This document shows, one piece after another, positions 1 through 6,094 of a stretch of DNA of 6,676 nucleotides. The stretch is from Lachnospiraceae bacterium UBA2868 (GTDB lineage Bacteria > Bacillota_A > Clostridia > Lachnospirales > Lachnospiraceae). Below the pieces are notes generated by a model. The model saw nothing but the letters and a program-made list of their open reading frames with translations. It was not told the DNA's origin and did no database searches. The translations under genes were made by a program, and so were the position numbers. Position 1 is the first letter of the stretch. Each line of letters opens with the position of its first letter. Where the stretch lies: contig DEEW01000065.1 in assembly GCA_002350465.1 (NCBI GenBank), positions 1 to 6,676 on the forward strand. Reading direction: 5' to 3'.

Positions 1-38
1 CCTGCAAAAGTTATCAGAATGCAGGATCCATCTGAACA

Positions 39-64
39 GAGGGAATAAGTCCATTATTGCCCTC
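39..64. other. Hairpin in the upstream non-coding stretch
   Basis: Bases 39-48 pair with 54-64 through ten base pairs, with one bulged G at 59 and a five-base loop (GTCCA). A weaker inverted repeat, CCTGCA (1-6) with TGCAGG (20-25), lies just before it. No T-run follows on either strand, so this is not a standard intrinsic terminator. It may be the 3' end signal of a gene outside the window or a regulatory hairpin. I see no gene in bases 1-97. Confidence 0.3.
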
Positions 65-90
65 CCAATGATGTGATACGCCTTAAAATG

Positions 91-99
91 TGGTAAAAT
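91..99 (+). promoter_or_regulatory. Possible extended -10 promoter for the MBL hydrolase gene
   Basis: TGG followed by TAAAAT (94-99) resembles an extended -10 element (TGn plus TATAAT with one mismatch). The -35 region at 71-76 (ATGTGA) is a poor match, which extended -10 promoters tolerate. Transcription would begin near base 106. That would exclude the ATG at 98 from the message and favour the ATG at 167. This is pattern matching only. Confidence 0.25.
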
Positions 100-148
100 G
101 AACCAAATATCAACACCACATAGGGAAGAACACATCATCGCTGATATA

Positions 149-156
149 AGAGGAAG
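149..156 (+). promoter_or_regulatory. Ribosome binding site deciding the start at 167
   Basis: AGAGGAAG contains AGGA and AGGAAG and ends 10 bases before the ATG at 167. The alternative ATG at 98 has no comparable purine-rich site and lies inside a possible -10 element. Confidence 0.45.
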
Positions 157-166
157 ACTTACCGAG

Positions 167-1081
167 ATGAGGATAATAAACCTGATTGAAAATACGGAAG
201 GCAGCACGGGATGTGTATGTGCGCATGGCTTGTCATTCTACGCTGAAACAAGTAAACATAAGCTTCTTGTTGATCTTGGACCATCAGAGGAGACGCTTAG
301 GAATGCCGAAAAGCTTGGTGTTGATCTTACACAGGTCGATACGGTTATTCTAAGTCACGGTCACTACGATCATTCAGGCGGCTTAATGGCATTCTCAAAG
401 ATCAATCCCGATGCAGCCATTTATATGCAGGAATCCGCAGGAGATGATTACTATGCCGATGATGGCAATGGCGCAGATAAGGAACGCTACAGGTATATCG
501 GCATAGATAAGGATATCCTGAATCTTCCGCAAGTTAAAACCCTTAAGGGGGATTATCGGATTGACGATGAGCTTGAGCTGTTTACAGTGAAAGAGAGAAC
601 ACATAAGCTGCCGTTTACGAACAATAGACTTCTGATCAAGGAAAATGGGAAATACATTCAGGATGATTTCAGACACGAGCACTATCTGGTGATTAGTGAC
701 GATGATATGAGGGTGCTTATATCAGGATGTGCACATAACGGTATCCATAGCATCCTCAATGCATACAAAGATAAGTATGGCTCAGTCCCTGATGCGGTGA
801 TCAGCGGTTTCCACCTGATGAAGAAGGTAGAATATACCGATGAGGAACTTGGTGAGGTCGTTGATATCGGCAAGGAACTGAAGAAATATCCCACAATGTT
901 CTATACCTGTCATTGTACAGGAGAGGCTGCATATAAGATGATGAAGCTTTCGATGGGCGAACGGCTTCAATATGTGCATTCGGGAGATGAGGTAACGATA
1001 AAAAAACGGGTAGCAAATAGCGAACGATTTGAAGAAGAAATAACCGGTGAAAGCGAGGTCTGTGGATGTTCAGAGAAATGA
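167..1081 (+). CDS. MBL-fold metallo-hydrolase, dihydropterin-ribofuranosyl-aminobenzene-phosphate-synthase-like
   Basis: This is a predicted cytoplasmic metal-dependent hydrolase of the metallo-beta-lactamase fold, 304 residues from the ATG at 167. The metal motif HGHYDH (His64, His66, Asp68, His69) is intact and followed by SGG. Further candidate ligands are His190 in SGCAHNG and His249 in the YTCHCTG motif, an arrangement typical of the subfamily often annotated as dihydropterin-ribofuranosylaminobenzene-phosphate synthase. The true substrate of most members is unknown. The C-terminus ends in a small Cys pair (CGC). An in-frame ATG at 98 would add 23 residues, but these are hydrophilic, unlike the usual start (MRIINLIEN), and lack a good ribosome site. 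The 3' end overlaps the next gene by 16 bases, so the two are probably co-translated. No signal peptide or membrane segment is seen. The fold is certain; the reaction is not. Confidence 0.88.
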   Translation: MRIINLIENTEGSTGCVCAHGLSFYAETSKHKLLVDLGPSEETLRNAEKLGVDLTQVDTVILSHGHYDHSGGLMAFSKINPDAAIYMQESAGDDYYADDGNGADKERYRYIGIDKDILNLPQVKTLKGDYRIDDELELFTVKERTHKLPFTNNRLLIKENGKYIQDDFRHEHYLVISDDDMRVLISGCAHNGIHSILNAYKDKYGSVPDAVISGFHLMKKVEYTDEELGEVVDIGKELKKYPTMFYTCHCTGEAAYKMMKLSMGERLQYVHSGDEVTIKKRVANSERFEEEITGESEVCGCSEK

Positions 1082-1542
1082 GACGTTTCAAGCAACAGAT
1101 CAGTGAGGAGGAGTGTATTCGTATCCTGAAGGAAGAACCGAGAGGCGTTCTGTCTGTTCTTGGAGATGAAGGATACCCATATGGTGTTCCACTGGATCAT
1201 TGGTATTCGGAGAGTGACGGAAAGCTATACTTTCATTGTGCGAAGGAAGGTCATAAGCTTGATGCAATTACAGAGTGCGATAAAGTAAGTTACTGCGTGA
1301 TGGACAGGGGCTATCGAAAAGAGGGCGAGTGGGCACTCAACATTCGTAGCGTAATAGCGTTTGGACGGATACGCGAGGTCACAGACGCAGAAAAGAAAAA
1401 GGAGATCTGCTCATGCCTTTGCCGGAAGTTTACGGATGATGAAGCTTATCTTGAGAAGGAAATGAAAAATGCCTTCCCTCGTGTATGCTGTCTGGAACTG
1501 GATATAGAGCATATGACCGGGAAACTTGTGAACGAGGCATAG
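1066..1542 (+). CDS. Pyridoxamine 5'-phosphate oxidase-family (Nim-like) flavin-binding protein
   Basis: This is a 158-residue split-barrel protein, a normal length for NimA-like members of the pyridoxamine-phosphate-oxidase superfamily. These bind FMN, and some reduce nitroimidazoles or other small electrophiles. Visible marks are RGVLSVLGDEGYPYGVPL (residues 26-43), the first strands of the barrel, and YFHCAKEGHKLDAI (55-68), the family's H-x-A-x-EGHK flavin-region motif. A later strand, RSVIAFGRI, follows. The start at 1066 has GAGGT at 1055-1059, six bases upstream. An alternative ATG at 1078 overlaps the upstream stop as ATGA but is 18 bases from that site. The 16-base overlap with the MBL hydrolase gene implies translational coupling. 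The residue pattern does not allow a choice between nitroreductase, stress protein or a dedicated partner of the hydrolase. Confidence 0.85.
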   Translation: MFREMRRFKQQISEEECIRILKEEPRGVLSVLGDEGYPYGVPLDHWYSESDGKLYFHCAKEGHKLDAITECDKVSYCVMDRGYRKEGEWALNIRSVIAFGRIREVTDAEKKKEICSCLCRKFTDDEAYLEKEMKNAFPRVCCLELDIEHMTGKLVNEA

Positions 1543-1577
1543 AAATCATGCGTATTTCAGAGTGTTGAACGTAAATA

Positions 1578-1606
1578 GTGTCATTCCGAAAAAAGAATGA
1601 TATGAT
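1578..1606 (+). promoter_or_regulatory. Candidate sigma-70 promoter of the signalling operon
   Basis: A -10 box TATGAT (1601-1606, one mismatch to TATAAT) lies 17 bases after GTGTCA (1578-1583, four of six to TTGACA). Transcription would start near 1613, giving a leader of about 75 bases before the ATG at 1688. Among the spacings I tried in the 145-base gap this was the best match. A weaker -10-like TATAAG at 1624-1629 has no matching -35. Confidence 0.4.
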
Positions 1607-1612
1607 ATCATA
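1601..1612. repeat. 12-base perfect palindrome over the -10 region
   Basis: TATGATATCATA reads the same on both strands and covers the proposed -10 box. A repressor dimer bound here would block initiation. AT-rich palindromes of this size also arise by chance, and no second copy was noticed in the window. Confidence 0.35.
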
Positions 1613-1687
1613 AGAGAGAATCGTATAAGATTATTTATGAAGTCAAGGCTGTTGAGCAAAATACAAGGGAGAATGATCTGAACAAAA

Positions 1688-3013
1688 ATGGGTAACTGGG
1701 TTGTAGTTGTGGACGATGAGGCACTAAGCCTTACAAGTGCAAAAACGCTTCTTGGATCAGAAGATATGAAAATAAGCTGCCTGCGCTCGGGCAGGGATCT
1801 TTTGAAGTTCATGGATAAAAATGAACCGGATCTGATCCTTCTTGATGTTATGATGCCTGAAATGGACGGGTTTGAGACGCTTGAAATACTCCGAAAACGA
1901 GAAAAAGAAGAGGGAAAACTGGAAACACCGGTTATCTTTCTTACCGGAGATATGGATGAGAGCACAGAACAACGAGGACTTAAGCTCGGAGCTTCCGATT
2001 ATATACATAAGCCGTTTAACAAAGATATCCTTATCAGACGTATCAACAATACGATACAAAATAGCAGAAAGATTGAAAGCCTGACCGAGGATGCCACAGT
2101 CGATAAACTGACGGGTTTTTTGAACAAAACAAGCGGAATAGAGCATATCTGTGATCTGATCCTCAGAGAGAGCGGCACATTTATGATCCTTGATCTCGAT
2201 AGTTTCAAGCTTGTAAACGACCTTCACGGACATGATAACGGTGACCGGGTTTTGGAAGCGTTTTCCTATGTGGTCAGGAACAATACGAGAAGTGATGATA
2301 TTGTATGCAGGATCGGTGGTGACGAATTCCTGGCTTTTTTCTGCGATATGTCAATTGATACTGCCATTCGGGCTCTTGCCGACAGACTGAATGAGCAGTT
2401 CACCTCCGAAGTTACATCTATTCTTGGGAACGATCATGGCATTCCTGTCGGAATATCAATAGGAGCGGTAAATGTTCCTTTGTATGGCAGGAACTATGAA
2501 ACGCTCTTCAAGATGGCAGATGAAGAACTGTATAAAGCTAAGCAAAACGGCAAGCATTGCTGCTCGATATATAGTGATTCGTCTGACGCTGCCCCAGAGG
2601 CCAATTCTCCCGAAGATGAGCTGGAGCGTATTTCAAGGATCATAGAAGAGAGAAATGAGGGACGCGAGGCACTTGTACTTGGTACAGAATCTTTTACGGC
2701 TGTTTATCATTTTGTCTCAAGATATAACAGCAGGTACGGGGGAAGGGCGTTAAAACTTCTGCTTGTTGTTTCCGTTGAAGATGAGACTGAACAGTTGGCT
2801 GAAAAAACAATGACGGAGCTTGGAAATGTACTCAAGACCGGTATACGAAAGAGTGACATCATTATGAAGAATAAGACCAATCAGTTCTTTGTGCTGTTTC
2901 CGGTAATGAATGTGTCGGCATATGAAAAAGTAATTGAACGCATTATTGAAGAATGGAAGAGAGTTCCCGGGTTTGACAGATGTAAGGTGAGTTATGCGGT
3001 TGAGGTGTGCTGA
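1688..3013 (+). CDS. Response regulator with receiver, GGDEF diguanylate cyclase and degenerate second GGDEF-like domain
   Basis: This is a predicted cytoplasmic regulator of 441 residues that makes cyclic di-GMP from two GTP when phosphorylated. Residues 4-125 form a receiver: acidic pair Asp9/Asp10, phospho-acceptor Asp53 in LLDVMMPEMDG, Thr86 and Lys108 in HKPF. Residues 135-295 form a GGDEF domain: metal-binding Asp169 in LDLDSFKLVND, GHDNGD (181-186), an intact GGDEF at 210-214, and RSDD (201-204) five residues before it, the product-inhibition I-site. After an Ala/Pro/Glu-rich linker (297-311), residues 312-441 look like a second GGDEF-like fold without catalytic residues (KTNQF in place of GGDEF). 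The first domain should be active. The ATG at 1688 is the only start that keeps the first receiver strand; the nearest Shine-Dalgarno (AGGGAGA, 1666-1672) is 15 bases away, which is long. It is the first gene of the signalling operon, and the lipoprotein gene follows after four bases. Confidence 0.9.
   Translation: MGNWVVVVDDEALSLTSAKTLLGSEDMKISCLRSGRDLLKFMDKNEPDLILLDVMMPEMDGFETLEILRKREKEEGKLETPVIFLTGDMDESTEQRGLKLGASDYIHKPFNKDILIRRINNTIQNSRKIESLTEDATVDKLTGFLNKTSGIEHICDLILRESGTFMILDLDSFKLVNDLHGHDNGDRVLEAFSYVVRNNTRSDDIVCRIGGDEFLAFFCDMSIDTAIRALADRLNEQFTSEVTSILGNDHGIPVGISIGAVNVPLYGRNYETLFKMADEELYKAKQNGKHCCSIYSDSSDAAPEANSPEDELERISRIIEERNEGREALVLGTESFTAVYHFVSRYNSRYGGRALKLLLVVSVEDETEQLAEKTMTELGNVLKTGIRKSDIIMKNKTNQFFVLFPVMNVSAYEKVIERIIEEWKRVPGFDRCKVSYAVEVC
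3002..3007 (+). promoter_or_regulatory. Ribosome binding site for the lipoprotein gene, inside the upstream coding end
   Basis: GAGGTG lies within the last codons of the cyclase gene, 10 bases before the ATG at 3018, which favours that start. An upstream in-frame ATG at 2994 has AAGG at 2984-2987, so it cannot be excluded. Confidence 0.45.
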
Positions 3014-3017
3014 CAAA

Positions 3018-3806
3018 ATGACGAGAATAATACTGATCGCAACGATGCTTGCAGTCATTGCTTCATTATTTAACGGCTGCAGCACAAATACGGACAGTTC
3101 TCTTCAAACCGTCCTTGACAGCGGTCAGTTGGTTGTAGGCCTTGATGAGAACTTTCCTCCGATGGGTTTTAGGGACGATAAGGGCAATCTTATAGGATTT
3201 GATATAGATCTTGCAAGGGAGGTCTGCAAGCGACTTGGAATATCACTGAAATTGCAGCCTATCGAGTGGAATCGCAAGGAAGATGAATTATATTCGGGCA
3301 GGATCGACTGTATATGGAACGGTATGTCAGTAAGTGCCGATCGTAGAGAGAGTATGTTGCTGTCACAGCCTTACCTTGAAAATGAGCTTGTGTTTGCTGT
3401 CAGAAGTTATTCCAGTATTCAGAACATCAACGATCTGAGAGGGCATAAAGTGGGGGTGCAATCCGGCTCTACCACATATGAAGTCATAAAGGATTCTGAA
3501 ATATATGAAGATATCGAGGTCGTATCACAAAGGGACAATCTGACACTTTTGGAACAACTTAAGAATGGTGAGATTGATGCGGCGTTGATTGATTCGTTCG
3601 TTATATATTATATTGCAAGAAACAGCGAAGATTTCGTACTGCTGTCCGGAGCTCTTGCCAAAGAAAAGATAGCTATAGGTTTTCGAAAAGAGGACGTAGA
3701 ACTTAGAAATAAAATACAGGATACTCTCTCTCAGATGAGAGAGGACAGAACACTCGATAGAATCTCAGAAAAATGGTTCGGCAGTGACATTACCATTGTA
3801 CGATAA
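3018..3806 (+). CDS. Amino-acid-type extracellular substrate-binding lipoprotein (SBP family 3)
   Basis: This is a predicted lipid-anchored binding protein outside the membrane, 262 residues from the ATG at 3018. The N-terminus is MTR, then a hydrophobic stretch (IILIATMLAVIASLF) and NGC, an imperfect lipobox with Cys21 as the lipidation site. The mature part has the SBP_bac_3 signature: LVVGLDENFPPMGF, GFDIDLAREVCKRLG, the WNGMSVSADRRE segment whose Arg normally holds the ligand carboxylate, VGVQSGSTT, and DAALIDSFV in the second lobe. Length is usual for the family (about 250-280). An earlier ATG at 2994 would add eight residues and overlap the cyclase gene by 20 bases. No ABC permease or ATPase gene is nearby. 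It lies between a diguanylate cyclase and a Cache-type sensor, so a role as an accessory ligand receptor for signalling is plausible, though it could serve a transporter encoded elsewhere. The ligand, probably an amino acid, is inferred from family only. Confidence 0.88.
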   Translation: MTRIILIATMLAVIASLFNGCSTNTDSSLQTVLDSGQLVVGLDENFPPMGFRDDKGNLIGFDIDLAREVCKRLGISLKLQPIEWNRKEDELYSGRIDCIWNGMSVSADRRESMLLSQPYLENELVFAVRSYSSIQNINDLRGHKVGVQSGSTTYEVIKDSEIYEDIEVVSQRDNLTLLEQLKNGEIDAALIDSFVIYYIARNSEDFVLLSGALAKEKIAIGFRKEDVELRNKIQDTLSQMREDRTLDRISEKWFGSDITIVR

Positions 3807-3826
3807 GAGTCTGTTTATATCTGCTG

Positions 3827-6094
3827 ATGAAAGAAATCAAGAATCCGAGTATTAAAAATAATATAGTCGTGTTTGTGCTGATGATTATGTTTTTCATAAC
3901 AGTAATCACGGTTTATTATCATGTACTTAGCGAAGAGACCAAGGAAAACATTCTTAAGGAGTGTGAGCTAAACGCTGTAAAATCATCCAATGAGATTGAA
4001 AAGTACCTGATCAAAGGTGTGCAAAGCATTAACACGACTGAAGGATCTATTAACAGCATGATCCGTGACGGACGCTCATCTGCTGAAATACTTGATTTTC
4101 TCGTAGGACAGTCCAAAGCGGTTGAGAGCATACTTCCCGAGGCAACGACAGGACTCTACGGATATATTAACGGTGAATATCTTGATGGTGACGGATGGGT
4201 TCCGGATGATGACTATGATCCGCTTAAGAGGCCGTGGTATATACAGGCAAGAGCCCATATGGGTATGATTGCTGTAGTTGACCCGTATCTTGATGCACGG
4301 ACCGGTCAGATGATAATAACACTTGCAAAAGAAATGTGTGATGCGAAGAGTGTTGTTGCAATCGACTTGTCGCTTAAAGAACTGCAAAATATAACCGAAA
4401 CGATTACAGGTAAGAATGAGACTATCATGGTACTTGGCCATGATTATCACGTCATAGCACATTCAGATCGGAGTGAGATCAACAAGGATTATCGTGATCC
4501 GGACGGATCATTTGGCAATTCTGTTGTATCTGCATACAGAAGAACGGAAGGTAATTCTTTCAGAGTAAACTATGGTAATACCGAATATATAGTCTATTCA
4601 AGAGAGCTGGATAATAACTGGACTGTCTTGTGCGCAACCGATACTACGGATGCGTATCGTGCACTAAGAACCCCTTTTATAATTACTATCATAGTATCGG
4701 TTATCATAGCGGGATTTATTATCCTTAATCTTGTCATTTCGGAACAGAGGAGACGGCGGACACAACAGCTTGAGGAAGAGACGAAAACTGCTGTGGCTGC
4801 AAACAATGCCAAGACCGCGTTCCTTGCAAATATGTCTCATGAGATACGTACTCCGATAAATGCGATACTTGGCATGAATGAGATGGTATTAAGAGAATCC
4901 GGGGATGATAAGATTCTAAAATACTCCGAGAATATCAAAATAGCAGGAGATAAGCTGCTTGATATAGTTAATGATATGCTTGATTTTTCCAAGACCGAAT
5001 CGGAAAAGGTTATTGTCGGCAGGAGAAGGTTTAGCGCTCCATTGGCTGATATACTTGTAGTTGATGATAACCCGATGAATTTAGAGGTCTTCAAGAGCCT
5101 CGTAAGAAGAACTTTTGTTACGACCGATACTGAGTTATCCGGTGAAGGCGCCATATCGAGAACCGGCTCAAAAAAATATGATCTGATCTTCCTTGATCAC
5201 ATGATGCCTGAAAAAGACGGTATTGAGACACTGGCGCAGATCAGATGTGATAAACAAAACCCTAATGTTGGGACTCCGGTTGTGTGTCTTACTGCAAATG
5301 CCATATCAGGTGCAAAGGAATTCTATCTTAATGCGGGATTTGATGATTATCTGACCAAGCCGATAGATCCGGATCGTCTTGAAGCGATATTGTTAAAGTA
5401 CCTTCCGAATGAGAAGATAACGTTTTATGAGAACAAAACGGAAGGAGACATATCAAAAGAGATTCATATTCCTAAAGAACTCAGCATACTAACAGATCTT
5501 TCGGTGGATGTTGCTTCGGGAATATCGAATAGCGGCTCTGCCGAAGACTATATGATGCTTATCCGGGTCTTTCATGAAAGCTATGATGACAGGAAGCAAG
5601 AACTTGAAAGAATGTTTAAAGATCAGGATTATAAGAATTATACGATCAAGATTCATGCGCTGAAAAGTTCTTTACTTCTAATTGGAGCGAAAACTCAGGC
5701 AGAGGGTGCACAGAGGCTTGAAGATGCAGGAAAGCACGGAGATTATGATTACATTGCGAGTAATCATGAGCAGTTTATGAGTGGATGTGATCGATTGGCA
5801 GATCCGCTTGATAAGGTTTTGGAAACCGGGGATGACGCGGATGATAAAAAAACATTGGCAGATGAAGGCAAACTGACAGTGGTTTATGAAGCCTTAAGAG
5901 CTGCGGCCGATGATATGGACTGTGACAGGCTGGAAAATATAATGAATGAACTAAGAAGCTATAGGATACCTATAGAGCACAAAGAGCGTATCAACAGTTT
6001 ATATACTGCCGTACGCAATTATGAGTATGATGCGGTTATATCGATCATTGACGGTGTTGAAGATAAGAATAAACAGACGAGGCAGGAAAATTGA
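3827..6094 (+). CDS. Membrane dCACHE-HisKA-REC-HPt hybrid sensor lacking the HATPase_c domain
   Basis: This is a 755-residue membrane sensor. Order: membrane segment 12-34; outside dCACHE domain about 35-278; membrane segment 283-304; HisKA with H-box FLANMSHEIRTP (His338) to about 392; receiver 407-527 with acidic pair Asp413/Asp414, acceptor Asp457 in LIFLDHMMPEKDG, Thr489 and Lys511; HPt about 570-660 with His610 in KIHALKS; helical C-terminal region 682-743. The dCACHE domain carries Tyr130, Arg135, Trp137, Tyr138, Tyr154, Asp156 and Asp180, matching the amino-acid-recognition motif known from PctA-type sensors. No N, G1, F or G2 box exists: HisKA ends at FSKTESEKVIV (387-397) and FSAPLADILVVDD (402-414) begins the receiver. 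Relatives with a kinase core are, from memory, about 200 residues longer. As written it cannot use ATP itself, but its relay residues are intact. The start has no clear Shine-Dalgarno and lies 20 bases after the lipoprotein stop, so coupling is likely. Domain calls are sure; function is inferred. Confidence 0.88.
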   Translation: MKEIKNPSIKNNIVVFVLMIMFFITVITVYYHVLSEETKENILKECELNAVKSSNEIEKYLIKGVQSINTTEGSINSMIRDGRSSAEILDFLVGQSKAVESILPEATTGLYGYINGEYLDGDGWVPDDDYDPLKRPWYIQARAHMGMIAVVDPYLDARTGQMIITLAKEMCDAKSVVAIDLSLKELQNITETITGKNETIMVLGHDYHVIAHSDRSEINKDYRDPDGSFGNSVVSAYRRTEGNSFRVNYGNTEYIVYSRELDNNWTVLCATDTTDAYRALRTPFIITIIVSVIIAGFIILNLVISEQRRRRTQQLEEETKTAVAANNAKTAFLANMSHEIRTPINAILGMNEMVLRESGDDKILKYSENIKIAGDKLLDIVNDMLDFSKTESEKVIVGRRRFSAPLADILVVDDNPMNLEVFKSLVRRTFVTTDTELSGEGAISRTGSKKYDLIFLDHMMPEKDGIETLAQIRCDKQNPNVGTPVVCLTANAISGAKEFYLNAGFDDYLTKPIDPDRLEAILLKYLPNEKITFYENKTEGDISKEIHIPKELSILTDLSVDVASGISNSGSAEDYMMLIRVFHESYDDRKQELERMFKDQDYKNYTIKIHALKSSLLLIGAKTQAEGAQRLEDAGKHGDYDYIASNHEQFMSGCDRLADPLDKVLETGDDADDKKTLADEGKLTVVYEALRAAADDMDCDRLENIMNELRSYRIPIEHKERINSLYTAVRNYEYDAVISIIDGVEDKNKQTRQEN
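6079..6087 (+). promoter_or_regulatory. Ribosome binding site for the TTG-started sensor gene
   Basis: GAGG at 6079-6082 lies eight bases before TTG 6091, with a second AGGA at 6084-6087. This supports the unusual TTG start, whose TTGA overlaps the stop codon of the preceding gene. Confidence 0.5.

Noticed and set aside
98..166. Upstream ATG at 98 as start of the MBL hydrolase
   Set aside because: It has no good ribosome site, lies in a possible -10 box, and adds 23 hydrophilic residues before the usual family start. It is not fully excluded.
1578..1603. Intrinsic terminator after the flavoprotein gene
   Set aside because: The TCATTC/GAATGA stem is short and AT-rich with an A-rich loop, and no T-run follows. 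It fits a promoter region better.
1543..1687. Riboswitch or small RNA in the 145-base intergenic gap
   Set aside because: No long-range paired architecture or known conserved riboswitch core was recognised; only the short palindromes and promoter-like boxes are visible.
1546..1965. Minus-strand open frame of 139 codons across the intergenic gap and receiver start
   Set aside because: It lies mostly antisense to a clear receiver domain, its product is Ser/Phe/Ile-rich with no recognisable motif, and it has no convincing ribosome site.
1757..2233. Minus-strand open frame of 158 codons antisense to the receiver-GGDEF gene
   Set aside because: Shadow of a strongly conserved domain on the + strand; the translation has no family features.
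4076..4462. Minus-strand open frame of 128 codons antisense to the dCACHE region
   Set aside because: It overlaps the region with the conserved dCACHE residues on the + strand and shows no motif of its own.
3827..6094. Frameshifted or broken pseudogene reading of the hybrid sensor
   Set aside because: The frame is open throughout, relay residues in all remaining domains are intact, and the start and end are tightly packed with neighbours. Only the ATP-binding domain is absent.
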